The notes: generated by a model not told the origin, from the letters alone. DNA of 64,000 bases from Streptomyces sp. FIT100 (GCF_024584805.1 NZ_CP075715.1:7039526-7103525), one strand, 5' to 3'. Positions 7,981 to 16,926 are shown, counted from the first letter of the stretch. A program made the numbers and translations.

Positions 7981-8769
7981 GTGGCTCACCTTCAACACTT
8001 CAGCGCCGGATGGCTCTCCCCGGTCCTTGCCTATGTGATGGCCTGCATCGGCGCCGCGCTCGGACTGCGCTGCACCGTGCGGGCCCTGGCCGCGGACGGC
8101 AGTTCGCGGCGCAACTGGCTGGTGACGGCGTCGGTCGCGATCGGTTCGGGCATCTGGACGATGCACTTCATCGCCATGCTCGGTTTCGGCGTCGCCGGAT
8201 CGGCGATCCGCTACGACGTCCCGCTCACCCTGCTCAGCCTGCTGGTCGCCGTGGCGGTGGTCGGGGCCGGCGTCTTCACCGTCGGCTACGGGCGCTCCCG
8301 TTGGCGCTCGCTCCTGCTGGGCGGACTCGGAACGGGCCTCGGCGTCGGCGCCATGCACTACCTCGGGATGGCCGCGCTCCGGCTGCACGGCAGCGTCGGC
8401 TACGACCTGCCGATGGTCGTCCTCTCGCTGGCCGTCGCCGTCGGTGCGGCAACCGCCGCACTTTGGGCGGCCCTTGTCGTCCGCGGCGCCGCGGGCGCCG
8501 CCGTCGCCGCCCTCGTCATGGGGGCCGCGGTGTGCAGCATGCACTACACCGGAATGGCCGCCGTACGGATCGAACTCGACCCGGGACGGGGCGCCTTGGA
8601 CGGCGCGACCGCCATGGAGTTCATCTTCCCCCTCGCGGTGCTGCTCGGCTCGTTCCTCTTCCTGGCCTCCGCCTTCGTCGCGCTCTCGCCCACCGCGCGC
8701 GAGTCCGCCGAGAGCGCCGATGCCACCGCGGCGCCGCTGCTCGACGACACCGCGGCGCAGGCCGGCTGA
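7981..8769 (+). CDS. MHYT-domain integral membrane sensor
   Basis: Encodes 262 residues from a GTG at 7981 with GGAGGG 5 nt upstream. About seven hydrophobic helices carry three copies of the MHYT motif: MHFIAM, MHYLGM and MHYTGM. The MHYT domain is a proposed metal (copper)-binding membrane sensor for gases such as oxygen, CO or NO, usually fused to signalling output domains. Here it stands alone with only a short Ala-rich cytoplasmic tail, but it is followed after 66 bp by a conservon. Pairing with that histidine-kinase-like complex is inferred from position. Confidence 0.88.
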   Translation: MAHLQHFSAGWLSPVLAYVMACIGAALGLRCTVRALAADGSSRRNWLVTASVAIGSGIWTMHFIAMLGFGVAGSAIRYDVPLTLLSLLVAVAVVGAGVFTVGYGRSRWRSLLLGGLGTGLGVGAMHYLGMAALRLHGSVGYDLPMVVLSLAVAVGAATAALWAALVVRGAAGAAVAALVMGAAVCSMHYTGMAAVRIELDPGRGALDGATAMEFIFPLAVLLGSFLFLASAFVALSPTARESAESADATAAPLLDDTAAQAG

Positions 8770-8835
8770 GCCCGGCCGCCGCACCGCCCCCACCGTCCCC
8801 ACCGAACCACCCGCCCCCGACAGCTCGAGGAATTG

Positions 8836-11517
8836 ATGAGCACACTCCTGGTGCCACGTTCGATCCGGGCGAAGATCGTCTGTCTGCTGATGGTCCCTGC
8901 CGTCTCCCTGATGGCGCTGTGGGCCTTCGCCACCGTCACCACCGCACGCAGCGTCTCGGAGCTGAGTCAGTACAAAGAAGCCAACGCCACCCTCCTGAAG
9001 CCCGTGGACTCGCTCGTCGCCGCCGTGCAGTCCGAACGCTCCGCCGCACTGCGCCACATCGCCGCACCCAGCGACGAACGCGCCGAGAGCCTGGCCGAGC
9101 GGGAGAAGGACACCGACGCGGCCGCCGCCGCGCTCCGTCGCGGGGTCCGGGACAGCAGCCTGGACACCGAAGCCTCCGGCGCGGCCCTCGCCGGCCGCAC
9201 CGACCTCCTGCTGACCGGCATCGACGGTCTCGGGACGCTGCGCGAGCAGCTGCGCGGCCGCGACGCCGGATGGCAGGACGCCTACGACGCCTACAACGCC
9301 ATGATCGGCCGGGCTTTCGCCATGCAGGGCTCCCTCGCCGGGATGCACGCGCCCGACACGGCGTCGGCGGCGCGCGTCGTCCTCGAACTGGCGCGGGCCA
9401 GGGAGATGATCGCCCGCGAGGACGCACTGCTGGGCGCCGCGCAGACGGCCGGCCGCATCACCCAGGGGCAGTACCTGGAGCTGGCCGGCGCCGTCCACAC
9501 CCAGCGGCAGCTCCTCGCCGCCTCCGTGGACGAGCTGCGGCCCGCCGACGCGGCCGCGTACCGCGAGATCCTCACCGGCAGCGCGATGCGCGAACTGCGG
9601 GCCGTCGAGGACGGCCTGCGCCGCGAGGGCAACGCCGCGGACGCCGGGCCGTTGGCCTCGTCCGCCCGCTGGAGCACCCCCGCCGGGGACGTCCTCCAGC
9701 AGCTCGCACTCGCGCAGGAGCAGGCGAGCACGGGCGCCGCCGACAGCGCGGAGCCGCTCTCCTTCGACGTACTGGGCGGATCCGGCGTCGCCGTCGTGCT
9801 CGGTCTCGGGGGCGTGGTGCTCTCGCTGCTGATCTCGGTCAGGATCGGCCGGGGCCTGGTCGTCGAACTGATCGACCTGCGCAACTCCGCGCTCCGCCTG
9901 GCCGGACGCGAACTGCCCAGGACCATCGCGGAACTCCACGCCGGCAAGCCCGTCGACATCGACGCGGTCGCACCGCTGCGCGCGCACCGCGACGACGAGG
10001 TCGGCCAGGTGGGCTCCGCGCTGGTGGCCGTCCACCGGGCCGCGGTCAGCGCCGCCGCCGAGCGGGCCGAGGTCCTGCACGGCATCTCCGGGGTGTACGT
10101 CAACCTCGCCCGCCGCAGCCAGGCGCTGCTCCACCGCCAACTGGCGCTCCTGGACACCATGGAGCGCCGCAACGAGGATCCGGTCGAGCTGGAGGACCTC
10201 TTCCGGCTCGACCATCTGACGACCCGGATGCGCCGGCACGCGGAAAGTCTCATCATCCTCTCCGGCGCGGTACCGGGGCGCGGCTGGCGGCACTCCGTAC
10301 CGCTCATGGACGTCATCCGCGCCGCCGTCTCCGAGGTCGAGGACTTCGACCGGGTCGAGATCGTGGAGGTGCCCGATGTCCGGCTGCCCGGCGTGGCCGT
10401 CGCCGACCTGACGCACCTCCTCGCCGAACTCGTCGAGAACGCGACGGTGTTCTCGCCCCCGCACACCAAGGTGCGGGTGTCCGCGGAGCGAGTCGGGTCC
10501 GGCATCGCCCTGGAGATCGAGGACCGCGGCCTCGGAATGGACCGGGCCGCACTCGAAGAGGCCAACCGGCGCATCGAGGACACGGAGCGGATCGACCTGC
10601 TCGACAGCGGCCAGCTGGGCCTGTTCGTGGTGAACCGGCTGGCGCACCGCCTGGACGTACGGGTGGCCCTGAGACCGTCGGTGTACGGAGGCGTCGTCGC
10701 CGTGGTGCTGCTCGCCGGGCAGGTGGCCGGCGAGGCGATCGAGGACGCCGCCGGGCACTCGGACACGGAGCCGGTCCCCGAGACGCCCGTGGGCCTGCCC
10801 CGCCGGGGCGGGACCGTTCCGCGCCAGGCGACTCGCGCGGACCGGGACCGGGGGGACCTGAGGGAGGCGGCCCCGGCGGTGACGGCCTCGGCGGGCGATG
10901 AGCCCGCGGCCGAAGTCCCGGCAGACGCGGCCCGGTCGGACGTCTACCGGCTGGACGCTGCCCGGCTGGACGCGGCCGGGTCCCGGTCGGACGAGGCCCG
11001 ATCAGGCACTGCCCGATCGGACGCGGGCCGATCAGGCACTGCCCGGTCGGACGCGAGCCGATCAGGCACCGCCCGGTCGGACGCGGCCCGACCGGTCGCA
11101 GCACAGCCGGACGCGCCCCGCGCCGAACCAGCCGCCTCGGCTGCCCCGACCGCCCCGGCTGCCCCAACCGCCCCGACCGCCCCGACCGCCCCGGTGGCGC
11201 CGATCCGGGTCCACGCCCTGGGCGAACCGTCCCACCGCACCGGGGCCCCGGCCCCGGCGGCCGGAGACCCCCCACCGCCCACCGGCCGTGCCGAACTGCC
11301 CCGTCGCGTACGCCAGGCAGGTCCGGCGCCCGGCCTGGCCGACGAGGCCGAACCGTACGAGCCGCCGCCGGCGGGGACCGGGAGAACCCCCGAGCAGGCC
11401 CGCGCCACCATGGCGTCCTTCCGCGCGGGCTGGACGCGCGGAAGGACCGCCAGGACGGCACCGCGGCCGCAGGGGGAGAGCGAGAACGAGACAGCAGGCG
11501 AAGGAGAGAGCCGATGA
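8836..11517 (+). CDS. cvnA: conservon sensor kinase-like protein CvnA
   Basis: Encodes 893 residues from the ATG at 8836 (GAGG 6 nt upstream; a TTG one codon earlier is possible). A membrane helix (about 13-33) and an extracellular nitrate-sensor-like helical region (40-305) are followed by a second helix (315-336), a HAMP-like linker and a kinase core. The core has an H-box near residue 459 (DHLTTRMRRHAESL), an N-box (LAELVENATVFSPP, ~530) and a G-box (EDRGLGM). The last ~300 residues are a disordered Ser/Ala/Pro-rich tail with 10-residue repeats. CvnA proteins form a membrane complex with CvnB, C and D resembling a eukaryotic G-protein system. Its stop overlaps cvnB (ATGA). Confidence 0.9.
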   Translation: MSTLLVPRSIRAKIVCLLMVPAVSLMALWAFATVTTARSVSELSQYKEANATLLKPVDSLVAAVQSERSAALRHIAAPSDERAESLAEREKDTDAAAAALRRGVRDSSLDTEASGAALAGRTDLLLTGIDGLGTLREQLRGRDAGWQDAYDAYNAMIGRAFAMQGSLAGMHAPDTASAARVVLELARAREMIAREDALLGAAQTAGRITQGQYLELAGAVHTQRQLLAASVDELRPADAAAYREILTGSAMRELRAVEDGLRREGNAADAGPLASSARWSTPAGDVLQQLALAQEQASTGAADSAEPLSFDVLGGSGVAVVLGLGGVVLSLLISVRIGRGLVVELIDLRNSALRLAGRELPRTIAELHAGKPVDIDAVAPLRAHRDDEVGQVGSALVAVHRAAVSAAAERAEVLHGISGVYVNLARRSQALLHRQLALLDTMERRNEDPVELEDLFRLDHLTTRMRRHAESLIILSGAVPGRGWRHSVPLMDVIRAAVSEVEDFDRVEIVEVPDVRLPGVAVADLTHLLAELVENATVFSPPHTKVRVSAERVGSGIALEIEDRGLGMDRAALEEANRRIEDTERIDLLDSGQLGLFVVNRLAHRLDVRVALRPSVYGGVVAVVLLAGQVAGEAIEDAAGHSDTEPVPETPVGLPRRGGTVPRQATRADRDRGDLREAAPAVTASAGDEPAAEVPADAARSDVYRLDAARLDAAGSRSDEARSGTARSDAGRSGTARSDASRSGTARSDAARPVAAQPDAPRAEPAASAAPTAPAAPTAPTAPTAPVAPIRVHALGEPSHRTGAPAPAAGDPPPPTGRAELPRRVRQAGPAPGLADEAEPYEPPPAGTGRTPEQARATMASFRAGWTRGRTARTAPRPQGESENETAGEGESR
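10999..11088 (+). repeat. three 30-bp in-frame tandem repeats in cvnA
   Basis: Three near-identical 30-bp units encode RSGTARSDAG, RSGTARSDAS and RSGTARSDAA in the disordered tail. Partial further units flank them, so copy number may vary between strains without breaking the frame. Confidence 0.85.
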
Positions 11518-11942
11518 CCGCCAGCCCCCACCGCTCCGGTGAACTGAACTGGCTACTGGAGGAACTGGTCGCCGACGTGCCCGAGGTCAGGCACGCGGTC
11601 GTGCTCTCCGGCGACGGCCTCCCGGTCGGCACGTCGAAGGAGCTGACCAGGGACGACGGAGAGCGGTTCGCCGCGATCGCCTCCGGCTTCCACAGCCTCG
11701 CCAAGGGCACCGGACGCCACTTCAGGGCGGGCAGGGTCGTGCAGACCCTGGTCGAGCTGGAGGACGGCTTCCTGTTCGTCGTCGCCGCGGGAGAGGGCTC
11801 CTGCCTCGCGGTGTTCAGCGGCGCAGGCGCCGACGTCGGCCTGGTCGCGTACGAGATGGCCCGGCTGGTCAAGCGGGTCGGTGCCCACCTCGGCACTCCA
11901 GCGCGCGGCGAGACCGGTGTGACGTCACGCGTCCATGACTGA
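11514..11942 (+). CDS. cvnB: roadblock/LC7 protein CvnB
   Basis: Encodes 142 residues with a good ribosome binding site (AAGGAGAG) and an ATGA overlap with cvnA. It matches the roadblock/LC7 fold of CvnB proteins: LNWLLEELVADVPEVRHAVVLSGDGLPV, then a Gly-rich GEGSCLAVFSGAGADVGLVAYEM segment. Roadblock proteins act as regulators of small GTPases, here presumably CvnD. It is part of the four-gene conservon. Confidence 0.93.
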   Translation: MTASPHRSGELNWLLEELVADVPEVRHAVVLSGDGLPVGTSKELTRDDGERFAAIASGFHSLAKGTGRHFRAGRVVQTLVELEDGFLFVVAAGEGSCLAVFSGAGADVGLVAYEMARLVKRVGAHLGTPARGETGVTSRVHD

Positions 11943-12312
11943 CCCCGGCCGCCGCTGGTACGACGAGGAGGCGGGCCCGCTGGTGCGCCTCTACGCGGTG
12001 ACCGTCGGCCGGGCCCGGCCCGGCGGTGACCGCCTCGATCTGATGACCGTCATCCACGCCGTGCCGCCGGACGCCGGCCGTGACCCGGTGCTCCCGCCCG
12101 AGCAGACGGCGATCCTGCGGCTGTGCAGCCCCCGCCCGCACCCGGTGGCCGACATCGCGTCCGACTCCGGACTGCCCCTGACCGTCGTACGGGTGCTGCT
12201 CGGCGATCTGCTGGAAGCCGGCCTGATCCGGGCCACCCCGCCGGTCCCGCCGGCCCAACTCCCCGAAGCACGCATCCTCAGGAGAGTGATCGATGGACTC
12301 CGAGCCCTCTGA
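11935..12312 (+). CDS. cvnC: DUF742 protein CvnC
   Basis: Encodes 125 residues and overlaps cvnB by 8 bp and cvnD by 20 bp. It has the DUF742 pattern: RWYDEEAGPLVRLYAVTVGR at the start, then an LCSPRPHPVADIASDSGLPLTVVRVLLGDLLEAGLI region that forms a winged-helix-like fold. Function within the conservon is not well defined; it probably links sensor and GTPase or binds nucleic acid. Confidence 0.92.
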   Translation: MTDPGRRWYDEEAGPLVRLYAVTVGRARPGGDRLDLMTVIHAVPPDAGRDPVLPPEQTAILRLCSPRPHPVADIASDSGLPLTVVRVLLGDLLEAGLIRATPPVPPAQLPEARILRRVIDGLRAL

Positions 12313-12937
12313 CGCGCTCGCGCCGTTGCCCGCCGACGCCCCGGCGCCGTCGCCGGCCGACGCGCCCGCGTCCTTCCTCGCCCTCAAGATCCTCGTGGCC
12401 GGGGGTTTCGGGGTCGGCAAGACGACGTTCGTGGGCAGTGTGAGCGAGATCCGGCCGCTGAACACGGAGGAGGTCCTGAGCGAGGCCGGCCGGTCGGACG
12501 ACCGGCTGGACGGGATCGCCGACAAGCGCACGACCACCGTGGCACTGGACTTCGGCCGGATCACCCTCGGCGAGGACCTCGCGCTGTACCTGTTCGGCAC
12601 CCCGGGCCAGGACCGGTTCTGGTTCCTGTGGGACGAGCTCGCGGGCGGCGCCCTGGGCGCGGTGGTGCTCGCCGACACGCGGCGGCTGCCGGACTGCTTC
12701 CCGGCGGTCGACTACTTCGAGCGGCGCAGGCTGCCGTTCGTCGTGGCCGTCAACTGCTTCGACGGCGCCCGGGACTACAGCGCAACGGAGGTCGCGGCGG
12801 CGCTGGACCTCGACCCGGGGACGCCGGTGGTGCTGTGCGACGCGCGCCGTCGCGAGTCGGGGAAGGAGGTCCTGATCAGGCTGATCGAACTGGCAGGCGG
12901 TTTCGCGGCCGCCGACGTGGCACCGGAACCGGTGTGA
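12293..12937 (+). CDS. cvnD: conservon GTP-binding protein CvnD
   Basis: Encodes 214 residues. After an acidic Pro/Ala-rich N-terminus it has a small-GTPase core: Walker A GGFGVGKTT (residues 37-45), switch region DKRTTTVALDFG, the G3-like LFGTPGQDRFWFLW, and a later VAVNCFDGA motif in the place of NKxD. CvnD proteins bind and hydrolyse GTP and serve as the G-protein of the complex. It ends the operon; no overlapping effector such as a P450 follows, unlike some conservons. Confidence 0.92.
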   Translation: MDSEPSDALAPLPADAPAPSPADAPASFLALKILVAGGFGVGKTTFVGSVSEIRPLNTEEVLSEAGRSDDRLDGIADKRTTTVALDFGRITLGEDLALYLFGTPGQDRFWFLWDELAGGALGAVVLADTRRLPDCFPAVDYFERRRLPFVVAVNCFDGARDYSATEVAAALDLDPGTPVVLCDARRRESGKEVLIRLIELAGGFAAADVAPEPV

Positions 12938-13059
12938 CGGGTGGTGCCCCGGGGCGCTGCAGGGAAGCCTGTGTGACGGGTGCCCCGGGGTGCGGTCCTG
13001 TCGTGGAGGCCCGGTAGGTCTGGACAAACTCAGCCACCGGTGCTGTCGTAACGGGGAGT

Positions 13060-13073
13060 TGAGAGCGCTCTCA
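13060..13073. promoter_or_regulatory. LacI-type operator candidate before the protease gene
   Basis: TGAGAGCGCTCTCA is a perfect 14-bp palindrome 52 bp before the protease start, and resembles the site upstream of the GH16 gene (7646). Confidence 0.6.
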
Positions 13074-13124
13074 CAAGCTGGTGTTCCACCCCCACTTCAT
13101 CGGACAGCCGAAGGGTGCACCAAG

Positions 13125-14312
13125 ATGAGACACACGACGAGACACACGACGAGACACACGACGAGACACACGACGAGACGCAGGCTCGGCTTACGCCTCG
13201 GCCTCTCCGCTCTGCTCGTCCTCGGCACGTGGGGCGGCGCCGCACTCGCCCCCGCCGCGGCCGGGACCCCCACGCCCCAGCCGGCTTCGCCCGGGTTGCT
13301 CTCCGCCATGCAGCGGGACCTGGGGCTGACCGAACAGCAGGCGCGCGAGCGGCTGGCGCAGGAGAAGGCCGCGTTCGCCGTGGAGAGAAAGGCACAGCGC
13401 GCCGCAGGCACCTCGTACGCGGGATCGTGGTTCGACGCGGACAGCGGGAAGCTGATCGTGGCGGTGGCGGACCGTCAGAAGGCGGATGCCGTACGGGACA
13501 CCGGTGCCGCGGTCCGGATCGTCCGGCACAGCGCCGCACAGCTCGACGCCGCCAAGAAGCGCATCGACGCGCTCGGCGCACCGGCAGGGGTGAGCAACTG
13601 GTACGTCGACCCCCAGGCCAACACGGTCGTCGTCGGTGTCGTCGCGGGCGAGCGGAACGACCCGCGCGTCCGCGCCTTCCTGGACCGCGCCCGCGGGGCC
13701 GGGCCCGTGAAGGCCGAGACCGTGCCGGATACGCCGGTCACCCACGCCGCGGGGGTCGTCGGCGGTGATCCGTACTACACGGGCAACGTCCGCTGCTCCA
13801 TAGGCTTCTCGGTGCACGGCGGATTCGTCACGGCCGGCCACTGCGGCGGTCCCGGCAGCTTCGTGCGTGGCTGGGACGGCTCCGACATGGGCTGGTTCCA
13901 GGGCTCGTCCTTCCCCGGCGACGACTACGCCTGGGTGAGCACGGGCTACGGCTGGTGGACCGTCCCCGTCGTGCTCGGCTGGGGCACCACGCCGGACCGG
14001 CTCGTCCGCGGCTCGTGGGAGGCGCCGGTCGGTACGTCGATCTGCCGCTCGGGCTCCACCACCCACTGGCACTGCGGCACGGTGCTCGGCAGGAACGAGA
14101 CCGTCAACTACGAGCAGGGCGCCGTGCACGAGATGGTCAGGACGGACGTCTGCGCCGAGGGCGGTGATTCGGGCGGCTCGTTCATCAGCGGCGACCAGGC
14201 CCAGGGCGTGACCTCCGGCGGCTGGGGCAACTGCAGCTCGGGCGGGAACACCTGGTTCCAGCCGGTCAACGAGATCCTCGGCCGGTACGGGCTGACGCTG
14301 CACACCGCATGA
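13125..14312 (+). CDS. secreted S1 (alpha-lytic/streptogrisin-type) serine protease with prodomain
   Basis: Encodes 395 residues; the ATG at 13125 follows AAGGG and starts an unusual signal peptide whose basic n-region is four tandem RHTT units, then a hydrophobic core ending near AAAG. A pro-region (about 55-205) has the alpha-lytic protease activation pattern (MQRDLGLTEQQARERL, YVDPQANTVVVGV). The protease domain carries His239 (TAGHC), an Asp at 266/267 (GDDYAW) and Ser349 (GGDSGGS), with paired Cys residues. The prodomain guides folding and is removed by self-cleavage. Operator candidate at 13060. Confidence 0.92.
   Translation: MRHTTRHTTRHTTRHTTRRRLGLRLGLSALLVLGTWGGAALAPAAAGTPTPQPASPGLLSAMQRDLGLTEQQARERLAQEKAAFAVERKAQRAAGTSYAGSWFDADSGKLIVAVADRQKADAVRDTGAAVRIVRHSAAQLDAAKKRIDALGAPAGVSNWYVDPQANTVVVGVVAGERNDPRVRAFLDRARGAGPVKAETVPDTPVTHAAGVVGGDPYYTGNVRCSIGFSVHGGFVTAGHCGGPGSFVRGWDGSDMGWFQGSSFPGDDYAWVSTGYGWWTVPVVLGWGTTPDRLVRGSWEAPVGTSICRSGSTTHWHCGTVLGRNETVNYEQGAVHEMVRTDVCAEGGDSGGSFISGDQAQGVTSGGWGNCSSGGNTWFQPVNEILGRYGLTLHTA
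13128..13175 (+). repeat. 12-bp tandem repeat encoding RHTT, four units
   Basis: Four perfect AGACACACGACG units follow the start codon of the protease gene directly and lengthen the positively charged part of the signal peptide. Confidence 0.92.
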
Positions 14313-14316
14313 CACC

Positions 14317-14363
14317 GTCGCGCGGCTGCCCCTGAGCCCCTGAGGCAAGGGCAGCCGCGCGAC
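14317..14363. terminator. bidirectional terminator between convergent genes
   Basis: A 15-bp perfect inverted repeat (GTCGCGCGGCTGCCC / GGGCAGCCGCGCGAC) lies between the ends of the protease gene and the leftward DUF1996 gene. Confidence 0.8.
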
Positions 14364-14398
14364 ACGTCAGCGGATCACGGTGTCGGGTCGAGCCGGCC

Positions 14399-16504
14399 TC
14401 ACCGGCGACGCGCACCCTCGCGGCGGTTGCCCATCCGGAGCAGCACCACGCCGCCGACGAGCAGCAGGGCTCCGGCCGCCGAAGGCCACAGCCGGGCGCC
14501 TGTGGAGGCGAGCCCGCCACCTTCTCCCGCGGCCTGCGGATTGCCGGCGCTGTTCGCCGCAGGAGCGTTCCCATCGGACTCCGGCGTGCTCTGTGCGCCG
14601 GGTGCGGCGGCGTCGGCCCCTGCCGCGGCGGTCGGCGGACTCACGTCGGGCGTGGCGGCAGCCGAGCCTGCCCCGACCTCGGGCTTCTGCACCTCGGGGG
14701 CCGGGTCCGGCGCGGGCCGGGCGCGAGGAGTGGCCGCAGCCATCCCGTACGCGGCTTTCGGCTCCTGCGCCTTGGGGGTGGGGTCAGCGCCGCCGGTCTC
14801 CTCTGCGGGCTGCTCGTCCGCGGGCTTCTCCTCCACGGGCTTCTGCTCCTCGTCGGAGGGATCCGGATCCGGTGTGTCCGGCAGCTCGGTGGAACCGCCA
14901 CCGGAGCCGTTCCCGTCGCCCGGCTCCTGCCCGTCGCCCGGCTCCTGCCCGTTGCCCGGCTCCTGCCCGTCGCCGGGCGCAGGGGCGCCCTGGCCGTCGG
15001 GGCCGCACGTGAGGCCCTCGTTGATGCAGTCGACCAGCTCCCGCATGAGGTCGTCGTCGAAGACGTTGATGAAGTCGCCGTGGTCGGTGACCGGCTTGTG
15101 CAGCTGCTCGGGGAAGGAGTCGACCGCGAAGACGCTGGGGTTCTCCCCGTCGAAGAGCGGCGGCGGTACGTCGTAGACGATTCGCTGCACGAGCTGCGGA
15201 ATGGCCCGGAAGCCGTTCTGGCAGCGGCCGTTCCCGTCCGCGAAGGCGACATGGGTGCGGTGGTTCGCACTGTCGGTGTTCTGACCGTCCCAGCAGCTCT
15301 GGAACGTGAAGGTGCGGACCACCTGACTGCCCTCGGGACAGATCGGGTACTTGTCCTTAAGCTGCCGGTCCTCGAATCCCGTACAGCTCCAGGACGCATT
15401 GGCGTTCGCGTTCCCGTTGACGAACGCCTTGGCGTCACCCGTGATGATGCGCAGGAAGCGGGGCATCGCGGTCACCTTGCCGACGGGGCTGCCCACGAAG
15501 TCCAGTGTGACCTGGGCCGGGGTCTGGATCTCTCCGACGTTGCGGTCCTTGCCGCCGCCGTCGGCATTCGCGTCGTTCTCGTCCTGGCCGTTCTGCAGTC
15601 GCAGCACGGGCCAGTAGTACGTCGACCTGTCGCCCTGGTCACGGCAGGTGGTCTCACCGTTGGCGAGGTCGTCGTCGCTCGCGAAAGCGTCGTTCGCCTG
15701 GTTGCCCACGTAGTCGTGCATGTGGTGCGCACCGTTGCCGACACCGGGGGCCACGATCACGTTGTCGGGATTGAACTTGCCGTTCGCGTTGACGCCGCAG
15801 TCGGTCGAGAAGACACCGCGGGAGGCGTCGTTGCGTTCATCGGGCTCGCGGACGTTCGGCTGTACGGTCCGGATGTCGACGAAGTCGGACGCCTCGGGGC
15901 CGTTGCCGGCTTGTCCACCGTTGCCGTTGCCGCCGTTGCCCTGATCGCCGTTGCCCTGGTCCCCGCCGTTCTGAGCATCGCCCTCGTCCTGCCCCTGCCC
16001 CTGGCCCTGGCCCTGGTCGTCCACCTGGAGGGTGCAGGGTGCCAGCGCCTCCAGGCCCGGCGGACGCTCCCCCGACACCCGGCCGATGGCGATGGCGATG
16101 CGGTCGACGGACGCCGCGCGCTTGTCCCGCAACGGATCGAGGACGGCGTTCCGGGCGAACTGCGGATCCCTGTCGATCTGCTCCTTCTCGTCCATCAACC
16201 GCTCGTACGCGTCGGTGATCTGGGTGTCGAGCGCCGCCAGTTCGCGATCCACCTCGGGTCGCGCGGCGTCCGGCACCTCCGGGAGTCCGTTGGCGACTTC
16301 AGGACACTTGATGGTGGAAGCGGCGGGTCCGGCGCTGCGGGTCTCGCTCTGCTGTTGCTCACCGCCGGGCGGGGCGCCCCACCCCTCACCGGCGGAGGCA
16401 TAGGAGTTGACCGCGATGAGGGCACCGCCGCCCAGCATCAGGGCGATCGAGGCAGCGAAGGCTCTTCTGCCGCCTCTTGAACGTCTTCTCGCTGAATGTC
16501 CCAT
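14399..16504 (-). CDS. DUF1996 protein with LAxTG-type cell-wall sorting signal
   Basis: Encodes 701 residues; GAGGAG is 6 nt before the ATG at 16504. A basic signal peptide leads to a helical N-terminal region and a Gln/Gly/Asn-rich linker. A DUF1996 domain (about 210-500) follows, with GAHHMHDYVGN, STYYWPVL and NHRTHVAF motifs rich in His and Asp. A long low-complexity stretch with 5-residue GDGQEP-like repeats ends in LASTG, a hydrophobic helix and a basic tail, the arrangement of a class E sortase substrate. It is therefore probably displayed on the cell wall. DUF1996 is found in fungal and actinobacterial secreted proteins; its activity is not known. Confidence 0.88.
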   Translation of the reverse strand: MGHSARRRSRGGRRAFAASIALMLGGGALIAVNSYASAGEGWGAPPGGEQQQSETRSAGPAASTIKCPEVANGLPEVPDAARPEVDRELAALDTQITDAYERLMDEKEQIDRDPQFARNAVLDPLRDKRAASVDRIAIAIGRVSGERPPGLEALAPCTLQVDDQGQGQGQGQDEGDAQNGGDQGNGDQGNGGNGNGGQAGNGPEASDFVDIRTVQPNVREPDERNDASRGVFSTDCGVNANGKFNPDNVIVAPGVGNGAHHMHDYVGNQANDAFASDDDLANGETTCRDQGDRSTYYWPVLRLQNGQDENDANADGGGKDRNVGEIQTPAQVTLDFVGSPVGKVTAMPRFLRIITGDAKAFVNGNANANASWSCTGFEDRQLKDKYPICPEGSQVVRTFTFQSCWDGQNTDSANHRTHVAFADGNGRCQNGFRAIPQLVQRIVYDVPPPLFDGENPSVFAVDSFPEQLHKPVTDHGDFINVFDDDLMRELVDCINEGLTCGPDGQGAPAPGDGQEPGNGQEPGDGQEPGDGNGSGGGSTELPDTPDPDPSDEEQKPVEEKPADEQPAEETGGADPTPKAQEPKAAYGMAAATPRARPAPDPAPEVQKPEVGAGSAAATPDVSPPTAAAGADAAAPGAQSTPESDGNAPAANSAGNPQAAGEGGGLASTGARLWPSAAGALLLVGGVVLLRMGNRREGARRR

Positions 16505-16698
16505 TCCGACTCCTCTGCTTCATCACCGGTCCGCCCTGAGCCACGGCGGCCGGCCGTGGGGGAAGCGCTGACCTGGATACGGAGGGGACGGGTGATGTGT
16601 TCAGCGTGTGAAGAAGTTCCTGGCGACGAACGTCCGGTGAACCGCCCGCCTGTCGTCCGAGGCCGATCGGAGAAGGCAGTGCCGCCGCCGGCTCGCGG

Positions 16699-16926
16699 TC
16701 AGAGACGAACCGCCCGGCCCAGGGTGCGCAGGACGGTGGTGCCGGCCACCATCACCGCGGAGACCGCCGGAGCCGTCCATCGCGTCAGGTCGCGCTGGAG
16801 GTCCGGATCCACTTCGATGGTCACCTGGACGTATCTGCTCTGCAGCGTGGCGACCTTGGCGGACCGCCCGGCGCCGTCCTCCCCGCGCGACAATGCGGCG
16901 CGGTACCTGTCCTTCCGCTCGCTCAT
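16699..16926 (-). CDS. small protein coupled to ParA-like ATPase
   Basis: Encodes 75 residues; its ATG overlaps the stop of the ParA-like gene (ATGA). The N-terminus is charged (MSERKDRYRAALSRGEDG). A central RYVQVTIEVDPDLQRDLTRW segment could form a strand and helix like a ribbon-helix-helix protein. The end is hydrophobic. Small genes in this position next to ParA often encode the DNA-binding adaptor of a partition cassette. The family is not recognised with certainty. Confidence 0.6.
   Translation of the reverse strand: MSERKDRYRAALSRGEDGAGRSAKVATLQSRYVQVTIEVDPDLQRDLTRWTAPAVSAVMVAGTTVLRTLGRAVRL

Noticed and set aside
7741..10758. 1005-residue leftward frame
   Set aside because: It is antisense to the MHYT and cvnA genes, which have clear domains and start sites; it is a product of high-GC third positions.
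14380..15176. Rightward frames opposite the DUF1996 gene
   Set aside because: Low-complexity Pro/Ser/Arg composition and no start signals; antisense of repeat-rich coding sequence.
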